From contig PXRU01000026.1 of NCBI GenBank assembly GCA_003020945.1, positions 62,001 through 126,000 of the forward strand: a stretch of 64,000 bases of DNA, read 5' to 3'. This stretch comes from Halobacteriales archaeon QS_6_71_20. GTDB taxonomy: Archaea > Halobacteriota > Halobacteria > Halobacteriales > Haloferacaceae. This document shows positions 9,580 through 19,322 of the stretch, piece after piece; the stretch's first letter is position 1, and every line of letters begins with the position of its first letter. The translations under genes were made by a program, and so were the position numbers. The notes below the pieces were generated by a model that made no database searches, was not told the origin of the DNA, and saw nothing but the letters and a program-made list of their open reading frames with translations.

Positions 9580-9915
9580 TCAGAAGTGGTACTGCTGGCC
9601 CTTGCGTTCGAGCATCGAGCCGCGGTTCCACATCCGTCGCTCCCACGCCTCGAACTCCGATTCGAGGTACGGAAGCAGCTCGGCGGTGTAGTAGGAGACG
9701 GGCGAGGGGATGCCGAAGGCGTCGGGGAAACACGCCAGCATGAACGTGTCCTCGCGGTCCTCGGCCTCCTTCTCCACCTTCTCGAACGCCGGATGCGAGA
9801 TCATCCCGTGGTAGAGGCCGGCGGCCCACTCGCGCACCACCGCGAGGAACCGGTCGATGCGGTCCGACAGCGTCGGCTCCTCGCCGGCGTCGCCGGCGGC
9901 CGTGTCGTCGGTCAT
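9580..9915 (-). CDS. Haloarchaeal protein of unknown function adjacent to the ArsA-family ATPase
   Basis: Start [27 protein letters not shown]...; 6-bp gap to the next gene suggests an operon. Confidence 0.75.
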   Translation of the reverse strand: MTDDTAAGDAGEEPTLSDRIDRFLAVVREWAAGLYHGMISHPAFEKVEKEAEDREDTFMLACFPDAFGIPSPVSYYTAELLPYLESEFEAWERRMWNRGSMLERKGQQYHF

Positions 9916-10023
9916 CGCCCGTGTGTGCGTCGGTAGCGTGGATAAGGCTGTCGCGGTCGCCGTCGTCGCGGCCGCCGGGACCGACGGGCACAAGTACCAC
10001 ACGCCCCCCTCTCCGGACGACCG

Positions 10024-11373
10024 ATGACGCCCGGACGCGGACTCGGCGGCTCAGGCCCGAGCGACTCCGACGCCGTCCCCGTGACCGTTCTCTCTGGAAG
10101 CCTCGGCGCGGGGAAGACGACGCTCGTGAACCACCTGCTGTCGAACGCCGGCGAGCGCGACGTCGCCGTCCTCGTCAACGACGTCGGCGCGGTGAACGTC
10201 GACTACGACCTCCTCTCGGGCGAGGACCTCCCCGCCGTCGGCGTCGCCGAGCTGTCGAACGGCTGTATCTGCTGTGAGCTGCGCGACGACCTCGAACGCG
10301 CGGTGATCCAGCTGGCGGACGGCGAGGAGTTCGACCACCTCGTCGTGGAGCCGTCCGGCATCAGCGAGCCCGGACCGGTCGCCCGCCAGTTCACGAACGG
10401 CCCGGCGGCCGCCCGCTACCGCATGGACGCCGTCGTCACCGTGGTGGACACGCCGCGGTTCCTCGACGCCTTCGCCGGGGAGGGGACCCCGCGACGACGC
10501 GGGACCGGCACCCACGAGGCGGGCGGCCCGGCCGACGCGACGACCACTGGCGACCCCGAGGCGACCGACGACGACGGCCGCCGCCCCCTCTCGGACCTGC
10601 TGGTCGAGCAGGTCGAGGCGGCGGACGTGGTGTTGTTGAACAAGACGGACCGCTGTACGGCGGCGGAGCTCGACGAGGCGGACGCGCTCGTGCGCGCGCT
10701 CCGCCCCGGGATCGAGACCGTCCGCACCGAACACTCCGCCGTCCCGCTCGACCGGGTGCTGGACGTGGACCTGTACGGGACCCGGCAACGCGAGTCCGCC
10801 CGCGCGGACAACGGCGCACGCGAGGGGGAGGCCACGACCGACGACGGCCACGCCGCGACTGACGACGATGGCCACGCCGCGACCGACGACCACGACCACG
10901 CACACGCCCACCCGGACGAGGTGTACGGCGTCACCTCCGTCCGCTACCGCGAGCGCCGCCCGTTCCACCCCGGGCGGCTGGCCGACCTCCTCCGGGACCT
11001 CCCCGAGTCGGTCGTCCGGTCGAAGGGGACGCTCCACGTCGCCGGGTCCGACCGGCGGCTCAGCTACAGCCAGGCGGGCCCCTCCGCGCGGGTCGAGGCG
11101 GTCGGGCCCTGGGTCGCGGCGATGCCGGAGTCGGACCGGAAGCTGTACCGCGCGAACCGCGGCGGGGACGACGACTGGCACGAGGAGTGGGGCGACCGTC
11201 ACACGGAACTGGTCGTCATCGGCGTCGACCTCGACGAGACGGCGGTGCGCGAGCGGCTCGACGACTGCCTGCTCACCGACGCCGAACTGGCGGCGGGAGT
11301 CGACGCCGACTCGGGGGCGTGGCTTCCGGACGGCGAGGGGGAGGGCGAGTCGGTCGTCTCGCTGTCGTCGTAG
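10024..11373 (+). CDS. CobW/COG0523-family G3E GTPase with His-rich loop
   Basis: [17 protein letters not shown] Walker [16 protein letters not shown] (CxCC), LLNKTD, His-rich segment [16 protein letters not shown]. Confidence 0.9.
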   Translation: MTPGRGLGGSGPSDSDAVPVTVLSGSLGAGKTTLVNHLLSNAGERDVAVLVNDVGAVNVDYDLLSGEDLPAVGVAELSNGCICCELRDDLERAVIQLADGEEFDHLVVEPSGISEPGPVARQFTNGPAAARYRMDAVVTVVDTPRFLDAFAGEGTPRRRGTGTHEAGGPADATTTGDPEATDDDGRRPLSDLLVEQVEAADVVLLNKTDRCTAAELDEADALVRALRPGIETVRTEHSAVPLDRVLDVDLYGTRQRESARADNGAREGEATTDDGHAATDDDGHAATDDHDHAHAHPDEVYGVTSVRYRERRPFHPGRLADLLRDLPESVVRSKGTLHVAGSDRRLSYSQAGPSARVEAVGPWVAAMPESDRKLYRANRGGDDDWHEEWGDRHTELVVIGVDLDETAVRERLDDCLLTDAELAAGVDADSGAWLPDGEGEGESVVSLSS

Positions 11374-11598
11374 TCAGCAGGCGCAGCCCGTCGAGCCGGG
11401 CGAGCGCTCGAACGCCATCGCCTCGCCGCAGTCGGGACACGACGGCGGCTCCTCCCCCTCCACGTCGAGGTCGAGCAGCCGCTCGTCGCAGTCGTGACAC
11501 CAGTACGCCCCCTCCGACTGTCGCGTCCGACCGTCGCCGCGGTCGGGCGACTCCGTCGAGGCCTTCAGCATCTCCGTGAGCGTGCCGAGCAGTCCCAT
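11374..11598 (-). CDS. Small zinc-ribbon protein
   Basis: Start MGLLGTLTEMLKAS; CHDCDERLLDLDVEGEEPPSCPDCGEAM, C-terminal GCAC. Confidence 0.75.
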   Translation of the reverse strand: MGLLGTLTEMLKASTESPDRGDGRTRQSEGAYWCHDCDERLLDLDVEGEEPPSCPDCGEAMAFERSPGSTGCAC

Positions 11599-11703
11599 AC
11601 CGTTTCCAATCGCCGCACCGACATAAACACCGACGCGGGTTCCCGGCGGCGACACACGAGCGTCGATTCCGGCGGGCGCGCCGTCCCCACCGCGGGGGTC
11701 GGC

Positions 11704-12108
11704 TCAGGCGTCCGCGGCGACGTTGTCGAGGAGCCGACCGAGTTCGCCGCGGCGCTTCCAGCCGGCGACGCGGTCGGAAAGCGGCACGGGGAGCCCGAGC
11801 GAGACGCGCGAGACGGCCCGGACCCGACTCCCTTCGTCGGCCGCCGAGACGGACACCGCCGTCTCCATCGCGTCGAAGGGGCCTCGGTCGCCGTCCTGGC
11901 TGTAGCGCCAGCCGTCGTCGGTCTCGACGAACCGGAGGTCGAACTCCAGGCCGCCGCCGGCGACGGTGACGACCGTCTCCGCCCCCTCCTCGGCGGCGGC
12001 CCGCGCGGCGAAGCTCCCCTCGTACTCCACGAGCGTCGCCGGCGAGAGCCGTCGCCGCAGCGCCGCCGGCGTCGCGCCGACGAACCGCTCGACCTCGACC
12101 TCGCGCAC
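11704..12108 (-). CDS. SRPBCC-like (START/polyketide cyclase fold) protein
   Basis: MREVEVERFVGATPAALRRRLSPATLVEYEGSF... pattern typical of haloarchaeal SRPBCC proteins. Confidence 0.65.
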   Translation of the reverse strand: MREVEVERFVGATPAALRRRLSPATLVEYEGSFAARAAAEEGAETVVTVAGGGLEFDLRFVETDDGWRYSQDGDRGPFDAMETAVSVSAADEGSRVRAVSRVSLGLPVPLSDRVAGWKRRGELGRLLDNVAADA

Positions 12109-12159
12109 ACCCGGCGTGTGCGGCCGCGCGACAAAAGTCCGCGGGAACCGGACCGGCGC

Positions 12160-12483
12160 TCACAGCTCCATGAACGGCAGCGACAGCAGCGCGAGCAGCA
12201 GCATCAGCGCCGCGGCGCCGTACCACAGCCTGCGATACCGACCGGCGACGGGGACCTCCTCTCGCAACTCCGGCCTGGCGGTCCGGACGTAGCGGTAGTA
12301 CGCGGCCGCGGCCGCGGCGAGGAACACGCCCGCCGAGCCGGCGATCGCCGTGGCGATGTCGACGTCCAGCAGCGCCCGGATGTAGATCGGCCCCGTGGAG
12401 AACACCAGCAGGAACGCGAAGCCGACGACGACCAGGAACGGCACCGGGTCGACCGGGTCGCCGGCGCGGTTGCGGAGGGGCAC
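12160..12483 (-). CDS. Integral membrane protein of unknown function
   Basis: 107 aa with several hydrophobic segments and acceptable start/stop. Confidence 0.65.
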   Translation of the reverse strand: MPLRNRAGDPVDPVPFLVVVGFAFLLVFSTGPIYIRALLDVDIATAIAGSAGVFLAAAAAAYYRYVRTARPELREEVPVAGRYRRLWYGAAALMLLLALLSLPFMEL

Positions 12484-12534
12484 ACCCCGACTACGACCGC
12501 GAGAGCCAAGTAGGTGGTCCCCGCACCGCGACGC

Positions 12535-12714
12535 ATGGCGTCCGACGGCGACCCGCGCGTGCTGTTCGCAATGAACCTCGTCCTCTCGGCGGCGTTCGCG
12601 TCGGCGGTGGTGTGGGGGTTCTCCGTCCTCGACCTCGCGGCGTTCACGCTCCGCACCGTCGCGGGTTTCGCCCTCGTCGTGTTCGCGCTGACGTACGTCG
12701 TCGTGTTGCGATAG
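12535..12714 (+). CDS. Small membrane protein of unknown function
   Basis: Start MASDGDPRVLFAMNLVLSAAFASAVVWGFSVLDLAAFTLRTVAGFALVVFALTYVVVLR; two predicted TM helices. Confidence 0.7.
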   Translation: MASDGDPRVLFAMNLVLSAAFASAVVWGFSVLDLAAFTLRTVAGFALVVFALTYVVVLR

Positions 12715-12774
12715 GCGACCGGGAGCGGGAGCGGCGGACCCGGGCAGGGGGACGCCGCTCGGCTCCGGCCGGGC

Positions 12775-13407
12775 TCACCCGACCAGCGCGAAGGCCGCGA
12801 CCATCGCGGCCCCGGAGACGGGCGGGATCGTGAGGTTGTCGTCGACGACGTGGCCGCGGATCACCGGCTTGAGTCCGTCGGCGACGGTCGCGCCGAGCGC
12901 GCCGGCGCCCGCGACGGCGACGCCGCCGACCTCCCCGGCGTGGTCGACGGCGAACGGCGCCGCCAGCGCGAAACAGACGACGAACATGACCGCGAGCACG
13001 CCCGCCTCCTTGGCGGTCGTCGCGTCGTTGCTCCCCAGATACCCGGAGACGGGGTCGCCCACCGACAGCATGAGGATCGCCGGCACCGCAAGCGGCGGTT
13101 CGACGGGGACGAGTTCGGGGCCGAACGGCGGGGCGAAAAGCAGCGCCGCCAGCGTCGCCCCGATCATGAACAGCGCGTAGCCGGCGACGTTGTCGGCCTC
13201 GTACTCCCGTGTCAGCTCGTCGTACACGCGGTCGAGCGGGCCGTAGTCGATCTCGACGACAAGGCGGAGGAACTCCAGCACGAACACGCCGACCGTGGCG
13301 GCCACCAACAGCGCCTGTAGCTGGCGCCAGGTGACCAGCCCGAGCAGGTAGACCGCCGGAAAGCCCGTCCCCGAGAGGTGGACGGCCCGGCGCTTCAGTT
13401 CCCCCAT
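12775..13407 (-). CDS. Dolichol kinase-like / CDP-alcohol related membrane protein
   Basis: MGELKRRAVHLSGTGFPAVYLL, LSVGDPVSGYLG, ADGLKPVIRGHVVDDNLTIPPVSG. Confidence 0.8.
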   Translation of the reverse strand: MGELKRRAVHLSGTGFPAVYLLGLVTWRQLQALLVAATVGVFVLEFLRLVVEIDYGPLDRVYDELTREYEADNVAGYALFMIGATLAALLFAPPFGPELVPVEPPLAVPAILMLSVGDPVSGYLGSNDATTAKEAGVLAVMFVVCFALAAPFAVDHAGEVGGVAVAGAGALGATVADGLKPVIRGHVVDDNLTIPPVSGAAMVAAFALVG

Positions 13408-13413
13408 CCCGGC

Positions 13414-15261
13414 TCAGCCCGTCCGGACGCCCGTCTCGATCTCCCCGTACGACGCGGCCAGCGCCTCGAACGCTCGGTCGTCCTCCGGATCGAGCAGGGC
13501 CGCGATCTCCGCGCCGACGTCGGCTACCGGCACCCGGACCTGCCGGGCGGAGTCGCGCTCGCGAACGGTGACGGTGTGGGGGCCGTCCCCCTCGATCCCG
13601 TCGCGGTCGACCGTGACGCAGAAGGGGGTGCCGACCTCGTCCTGTCGACGGTAGCGCCGGCCGATGGAGCCGGAGTCGTCGTACTCGACCGAGAGGCCCG
13701 CCGCGCGGAGGTCGGCGGTCACGTCGTCCGCGAGGTCGAGCAGGCGCTCGTCGTTGGAGACGAGCGGGAAGACGGCGGCGTCGGTCGCGGCCATCTCCGG
13801 GTCCAGCGCGAGGTAGGTGCGCTCCTCGCCGTCGACCTCGTCGGTGCGGTAGGCGTGATCGATCACCGTGTAGACGATGCGGTCGACGCCGAAGGAGGGT
13901 TCGACGACGTGCGGGGTGACGTGCTCGCCGTTCTCGGTCACCTCCTCGACCGAGAAGTTCGCCACCTCGGCGTCGACGGCGTGGGTCTCGCCGTCCACCT
14001 CGACCTCGACCTCCCCGGCGTCGAAGGCGTCCGGGTCGCGCTCGGCGAGCGTCCGGAGGGCGTCGGCGACCGCGCCGGCGTCGCCGCCGAACTCGGGGCC
14101 GAGCGTCGCCATGTCCGGGTCGACGGTCGCGCGCTCGACGGTCTCGGGCTCGTCGTACTGCTTGAACACGGTGAACGACTCGCCGGAGCCCTCGGCGTGC
14201 TTCGAGAGGTCGTAGTCCGAGCGGTACGCGAACCCGGTGATCTCGATCCAGTCGCCCTCGTCTCGCGGCTCCCCGCCGTCGCTCGACCCCGCGGCGGTCC
14301 CCGCCGCGCCCACCTGGCTTTCGGCGTCCCAACAGTCCGCGGCGTAGTGGGCGAGTTCGCCGGGGAGGTGCTGGCGGAAGCGGAAGCGGTCGGTGTCGAC
14401 GCCGATCCGCTCGTACCACTCCTGGGCGACGCCGAGGTAGTAGCCGACCCACGCCGAGCCGACGACGCCCTCCTCGACGGCCTCGCCGACGGTCGTCGTG
14501 TACGCCTCGCCGTCGTCGGCCGCCTGTTCGGTCGCCGGGTAGAGGCGGACCTCGACGTCGGCGACCTCGTGAAGCGGCGGCTCGTCCGCCTCGGGGTCGA
14601 TGAACGTCTCCAGCTCCGCCTGCGTGAACTCCCGCACGCGGATGATCCCCTTGCGGGGGCTGATCTCGTTGCGGTAGGCCGGGCCGATCTGGGTGACGCC
14701 GAACGGGAGCCGGTTGCGGGCGTACTCCTTCAGGCGGGGGAACTCCACGAAGATGCCCTGAGCCGTCTCCGGCCGCATGTAGCCGGTCTGGCCCGTGCCG
14801 GGGCCGATGCTCGTCTCGAACATGAGGTTGAACTCCTCGACCGGCTCGTCCGACAGCGGCGCCTCACAGGCGGGACACCGCAGGTCGTGCTCGCGGATCA
14901 GCTCCTCGACCTCCGGGATCGGGATCGACTCGGCCTCCTCGATGTCGGTGTCGTCCTCGACGAGGTGGTCGGCGCGGTGGGACTCCCCGCACTCCGGGCA
15001 CTCCACGAGCATGTCGTCGAAGCCGTCGAGGTGGCCCGACGCCTCGAAGACGGCCTCCGGCATGATCGTCGGCGCCTCGATCTCCATGTTGCCCTGACGG
15101 ACGGTGAAGCGGTCGCGCCAGGCGGACTCGAGGTTGTCCTTGACGGCCGCGCCGTTCGGCCCGTAGGTGTAGAAGCCGGCGACGCCGCCGTAGGCGCCGT
15201 TCGCGCCGAAGAAGAACCCCCGGCGCTTCGCCAGCTCGATCACGTCCTCCCGTGCGACCAT
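13414..15261 (-). CDS. glyS: Glycine--tRNA ligase (archaeal/eukaryotic type)
   Basis: KRRGFFFGANGAYGGVAGFYTYGPNGA, NLMFETSIGPGTGQTGYMRPETAQGIFVEF, RNEISPRKGIIRVREFTQAE. Confidence 0.95.
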   Translation of the reverse strand: MVAREDVIELAKRRGFFFGANGAYGGVAGFYTYGPNGAAVKDNLESAWRDRFTVRQGNMEIEAPTIMPEAVFEASGHLDGFDDMLVECPECGESHRADHLVEDDTDIEEAESIPIPEVEELIREHDLRCPACEAPLSDEPVEEFNLMFETSIGPGTGQTGYMRPETAQGIFVEFPRLKEYARNRLPFGVTQIGPAYRNEISPRKGIIRVREFTQAELETFIDPEADEPPLHEVADVEVRLYPATEQAADDGEAYTTTVGEAVEEGVVGSAWVGYYLGVAQEWYERIGVDTDRFRFRQHLPGELAHYAADCWDAESQVGAAGTAAGSSDGGEPRDEGDWIEITGFAYRSDYDLSKHAEGSGESFTVFKQYDEPETVERATVDPDMATLGPEFGGDAGAVADALRTLAERDPDAFDAGEVEVEVDGETHAVDAEVANFSVEEVTENGEHVTPHVVEPSFGVDRIVYTVIDHAYRTDEVDGEERTYLALDPEMAATDAAVFPLVSNDERLLDLADDVTADLRAAGLSVEYDDSGSIGRRYRRQDEVGTPFCVTVDRDGIEGDGPHTVTVRERDSARQVRVPVADVGAEIAALLDPEDDRAFEALAASYGEIETGVRTG

Positions 15262-15262
15262 G

Positions 15263-16117
15263 CTACAGCGCCTCCAGCAGACTCACGTCGCGAACGACGC
15301 CGACCAGCTCGCCGCCGCCCAGCAGCGGGATCTGTTCGATGTCCTCCGTGATCATCTCCTGGGCGGCCTCCCGCACCGAGCGCGACCGGCCGACGGTGAC
15401 GACCTCCTCGGTCGTGAACTCCGAGACGGGACCGGTGGGGAGCTCGACGTTCCGGGTGGGGACGTAGGCGCTGCCGACGGCCTTGATCCCCTCCCACTTC
15501 CAGTCGTCGTCGTCGTCGGCGATGGAGTCGCCGGTGTCGTCGGCGCCCTCGACGACGCGGGCGACCTCGATGACGTCGACCTCGGTGAGCATCCCCGCCA
15601 TGTCGCCGTCCTCGCCCAGCGCGACCGCGTACGGGACGTTCGCGAAGTACAGCTGACGCTCCGCGACCGTCAGCGGCGTGCCGGTGTACACCGTGTTCAC
15701 GTCGGCGGCGGCGACCTCGCCGCAGGTGGCGTCGAGGTCGACCTCGCCGTGGGCGACGGCGCTCACCACGTCGGTCACGGTGACGATGCCGACGAGACAG
15801 TCGCCGTCGTCCGTCGAGACGACGGGGACGCGGCGGGTGCCGGCGAGCATCACCTGTGCGGCGTCCCGGAGCTTCGTCTCCGGCGTCACGGTCGGGATCT
15901 CCCGCATGAGCAGCGCGAGCTGGTCCTCGTCGGGCGACTCGATGAGGTCGTCCCGGGAGACGAGCCCGCGGTACACCTCGTCGTCGCCGTCGCCTTTCAC
16001 CACCGGCACCGAGGAGAAGCGGTACTCCTGGAGGTACGTGAGCACGTCCTCACGGCTCCCGGGGAGCGACACCGTGACGAGGTCGCTCCGGGGCGTCATC
16101 GCGTCGGCCACCTTCAT
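15263..16117 (-). CDS. CBS-domain protein (apparently four CBS motifs)
   Basis: Start MKVADAMTPRSDLVTVSLPGSREDVLTYLQEYRFSSVPVV; repeated VPVV...G(V)VT/IVTVTDV pattern. Confidence 0.88.
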   Translation of the reverse strand: MKVADAMTPRSDLVTVSLPGSREDVLTYLQEYRFSSVPVVKGDGDDEVYRGLVSRDDLIESPDEDQLALLMREIPTVTPETKLRDAAQVMLAGTRRVPVVSTDDGDCLVGIVTVTDVVSAVAHGEVDLDATCGEVAAADVNTVYTGTPLTVAERQLYFANVPYAVALGEDGDMAGMLTEVDVIEVARVVEGADDTGDSIADDDDDWKWEGIKAVGSAYVPTRNVELPTGPVSEFTTEEVVTVGRSRSVREAAQEMITEDIEQIPLLGGGELVGVVRDVSLLEAL

Positions 16118-16190
16118 ATCCGCACTGCGACCCCACGCCTCTTGTATCATACGAAGGTGTGGAGTCCGGTGACGACCCGGACGTCCCCGC

Positions 16191-19004
16191 TCAGCTCCCG
16201 TCGAGCGTCCGCCGACCGGCGGTGCCGGCCACGCCGCTCCAGCCCGCGCCGGCGTCCACCTGCACCGGCCCGAACAGGTGCTCGCTCGGCAGGTCGAGCA
16301 GCTCCGTCGGCGTCTCGACGGCGTAGGAGAACGTCGTCGCCTCGCCCGCGGGCGCCTCGCCGAGTTCCACGTAGGTCACGCCGGTGTCGTCGTCCTCGAC
16401 CGTCGAGAGCAGGTCGGAGACGACGCTCCACCCGTCCGGAACCACGTCACGGACGACGACGTCCGCGTCCGGCTCGACGGTCACCTCGACCGTCGTGAGC
16501 ACGCCGGCGCCCAGCGGCTCGTCGCCGCCGTCCCCGCGCCGGCCGCGGGCGCGAACCCCGGGCGTCCTCTCGACCGCGAGGTCGAACTCGGCGCGCACGT
16601 CGTCGCCGTTGGTCGCGCCAGGCACGTCGACGAGCTTCGCCACGACGAGATACGTCGATCCGCCGTCGCCCGGCTCGGCGCTTGCGGTCACGGAGGCGGT
16701 CCCGGCGACGCCGGCCGCGCGGTCGACGACGTTCGGCTCCCCGTGCTCGGCGGGCGCGCCGCCGTCGTACACGAACAGGTCGACGTGCGGCGCGCCGGTC
16801 GGGAGGTCGGCGTCGTCGCCGGCGTAGCCGGTGAACTCGACGGACGCCTCCAGCTCGCCGACACCCAATTCGACGTAGCCGGCGACGGCGCGCTCGTCGA
16901 ACGGCACGTCCAGGCCGACGGTCTCGGCGCTCGTGCCCGACAGCTCGCGCGACACCGCGTCGACGGCCGCCCCGACGTTCACGCGACCGTACCCCTCGTA
17001 GAGGTCCCGACCGCCGAAGTCGTACGTCGGCAGCTTCGCGCGGTGGAACGGCGCGGCCGTGAACGCCGTCTCGGAGGCGGTCGCGAGCAGCACCTGCTTC
17101 AGCCGCATCGCGTCGTCGAACGTCGCGTCCGCCGGGGCGGGGAGGCCGAGCCGCGGCCCGCCGTCCTCCTCCATCGCCTGCGACACCAGCGCGGTCGTGC
17201 CCGTCGTGAACGGGGCGGCCATCGAGGTGCCGGCCTTGCCCGTGAAGTCGCGGATCGGCGGCTGGTCGGCCGCCGGCGCGTCCGGGTCGCCGGTGTCGGC
17301 TGCGACGATCAGGTCGTCGACGATCCCGCCGGGCGCGGTGACGTCGGGCTTCATGTAGGTGTCCTCCTCGTCCTCGTCGACGCCGCCGATGCCGCCCGAG
17401 GAGTACCCCGAGATGCCGTCGCGCGGCCCGGTCGCGACGACGGAGACGCACTCGTCGGCGACGGCCGGCGAGCCGTTCCCGTTGAGCGGCGTCGCGGCGT
17501 TGCCGGCGGCCGCGACGGTGAGGATTCCCGCCTCCGCGATGGTCCGGATCGTCGCGGGGATGCGGTCGAGCGTCCCGGCGGCCGCCCCCAGCGGGAGCCC
17601 GCCGACGTACCCCCAGGACATGTTGACCGCCCGGAGGTTGAACGTCGACGCGAACTCGCCGGCGTACCGGCCGAGGTCCTCGGTCGGCGCCGACAGCCCC
17701 TGCAGGCAGATCAGGCTCTCGTCGGGCGCGACGCCGGCGTGGAGGCCGTCGGCGCCGCCCGCCGCGCGGTCGGCGACGGTCGCGTCGGGGTCGAGAAACG
17801 GCCCGTAGCCGACGCGCTCGACGGTCGCCGCGGACGCGTCCTCGCCGTCGGCGGTCCCGATCTCGAGGGTGTACGTGCCCGAGACGGTCGCCGGCTCCTC
17901 GACGGTGTGGACGTCGCGCAGCGAGGAGTCGCCGGTCGTCGTCGAACTGTCGACCCGCGTCCCGTCGGGCGCGATCAGGCGGAGCTCGACGAGCGAGCCG
18001 TACACCGAGCCGAACACGCCGGTGCCGGCCTCGGCCTCGACCTCGTACCGCAGGACGCCCCCGGACACCGCCGACAGCGTCGTCCGCGGCGCCTCCTGGG
18101 TGAACGAGTCGGGGTCGATCGCGCTCGCGCGCCCCGTCCCGCCCATGATGCCCGAACAGTGGGTGCCGTGTCCGTTCGGGTCGCGCGGCCGGTCGTACAG
18201 GCCGTACCGGCTCCCCTGGTCGTACCAGCCGACGGTCTTGGGGGTGTCCGGAGTGACCGACCCGTCCACGTCCGCGAACACGACCGAGTCGTCGTACGTC
18301 GTCACGGTCCCCTCGACATCGACGTACGTGCCGTCGATCTCGTACTCCGTCTGCGTGTTGAGGTACGTCTCCACGACGTAGCGATACCGGCGTTCCCCCT
18401 CGACGTCGACCGCCGGGAGCGTCTCCGGGGCCGACGCGGTCGCGGCTCGCGCCTCCGTCTCCCACCGGCTCCCGGTCCACACGTCGATCCGGAACTCCAG
18501 GTCGTTCCCGTCGCTCGCCGGCGAGAACGACAGCGTCGAGTCGAGTTCGTCCACGTCGACCGGCGTCGTGAACTCGTGGTACCGCTCCTCCCCGGTCGCG
18601 AACGTCCCCGGGCCGACGCTGCCGGAGAACCGCTCGGTCTCGCCGGACGCGACCCGGTCGACGTCGTTCTCGGCCGGCTTCGTCAGCGCGAGCCGGTCCC
18701 CGTCGGGGTACGCCGTGACGCCGTTCCACGGGCCAAGCGCCGGATGCCGCGCCTCAAGCCCCGAGTCCGTCAGTCCGACGACGCGGTCCCGCCGTCCGCG
18801 GTAGCCGCGTTCCCATCCCTGACTCGCCTCGGTCGCACGGAAGTTTCGGAACCCGTCGTACGACTCGGTCCCCGACGCGAGCGCCGGTTCGGACCCGACG
18901 GAGAGCGCGCCCACGCCCAGCGCGGCGGCTGTCGCGCCGAGGAACCCGCGTCGTGACAGCGATCCGTCCGTCGACTGCTCCGACTGCCCGTCCTGTGATG
19001 ACAC
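16191..19004 (-). CDS. Tat-exported subtilisin-like (S8) serine protease with inserted domains
   Basis: SLSRRGFLGATAAALGVGALSVGS Tat signal; Asp VVGLTDSGLEARH, His NGHGTHCSGIMGG, Ser GTSMAAPFTTG; 937 aa. Confidence 0.92.
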   Translation of the reverse strand: MSSQDGQSEQSTDGSLSRRGFLGATAAALGVGALSVGSEPALASGTESYDGFRNFRATEASQGWERGYRGRRDRVVGLTDSGLEARHPALGPWNGVTAYPDGDRLALTKPAENDVDRVASGETERFSGSVGPGTFATGEERYHEFTTPVDVDELDSTLSFSPASDGNDLEFRIDVWTGSRWETEARAATASAPETLPAVDVEGERRYRYVVETYLNTQTEYEIDGTYVDVEGTVTTYDDSVVFADVDGSVTPDTPKTVGWYDQGSRYGLYDRPRDPNGHGTHCSGIMGGTGRASAIDPDSFTQEAPRTTLSAVSGGVLRYEVEAEAGTGVFGSVYGSLVELRLIAPDGTRVDSSTTTGDSSLRDVHTVEEPATVSGTYTLEIGTADGEDASAATVERVGYGPFLDPDATVADRAAGGADGLHAGVAPDESLICLQGLSAPTEDLGRYAGEFASTFNLRAVNMSWGYVGGLPLGAAAGTLDRIPATIRTIAEAGILTVAAAGNAATPLNGNGSPAVADECVSVVATGPRDGISGYSSGGIGGVDEDEEDTYMKPDVTAPGGIVDDLIVAADTGDPDAPAADQPPIRDFTGKAGTSMAAPFTTGTTALVSQAMEEDGGPRLGLPAPADATFDDAMRLKQVLLATASETAFTAAPFHRAKLPTYDFGGRDLYEGYGRVNVGAAVDAVSRELSGTSAETVGLDVPFDERAVAGYVELGVGELEASVEFTGYAGDDADLPTGAPHVDLFVYDGGAPAEHGEPNVVDRAAGVAGTASVTASAEPGDGGSTYLVVAKLVDVPGATNGDDVRAEFDLAVERTPGVRARGRRGDGGDEPLGAGVLTTVEVTVEPDADVVVRDVVPDGWSVVSDLLSTVEDDDTGVTYVELGEAPAGEATTFSYAVETPTELLDLPSEHLFGPVQVDAGAGWSGVAGTAGRRTLDGS

Positions 19005-19034
19005 GGGTTATCGACAGAGCGGTCGGACAAGTAC

Positions 19035-19053
19035 TTATCGGTACGAACGATAA
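19035..19053. promoter_or_regulatory. Inverted repeat overlapping the probable promoter of the S8 protease gene
   Basis: TTATCG-N7-CGATAA ~30-50 bp upstream of the minus-strand ATG (19004); minus strand reads TTTTATCG (TATA-like). Confidence 0.35.
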
Positions 19054-19169
19054 AACAACTGTCACCGCTGTGGACGAACCGAGGGGACACGTCCACGTCT
19101 CCGCCACCGGGACTCGGATCGCCGTGTCGATCCGACGCGTTTATGCCCGTAGATATGGGATTCATGCAC

Positions 19170-19322
19170 ATGGCAACGAGGCACACAGGGTCGGAGCCCG
19201 GCGAAGTGATGGCGTCGGTCGACGAGGCCGCGGCGGAGTTCGTCATCGCGGACCTCGCGTGCGACGAGGCGTGGCTCTCGGTCGGCGAGGCCGACGCCCC
19301 GGTGCTCAAGAACTGGTGCTAG
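19170..19322 (+). CDS. Very small (50-aa) haloarchaeal protein (not in supplied ORF track)
   Basis: MATRHTGSEPGEVMASVDEAAAEFVIADLACDEAWLSVGEADAPVLKNWC*; two in-frame upstream ATGs (19155, 19164). Confidence 0.6.
   Translation: MATRHTGSEPGEVMASVDEAAAEFVIADLACDEAWLSVGEADAPVLKNWC

Noticed and set aside
12644-14452. 602-aa minus-strand ORF over the dolichol-kinase-like and GlyRS genes
   Set aside because: Out-of-frame shadow of two genes with clear motifs.
16278-18956. 892-aa plus-strand ORF antisense to the S8 protease
   Set aside because: Composition (Arg/Val/Asp/His repeats) is typical antisense GC3 shadow; the protease frame has the signal peptide and catalytic triad.
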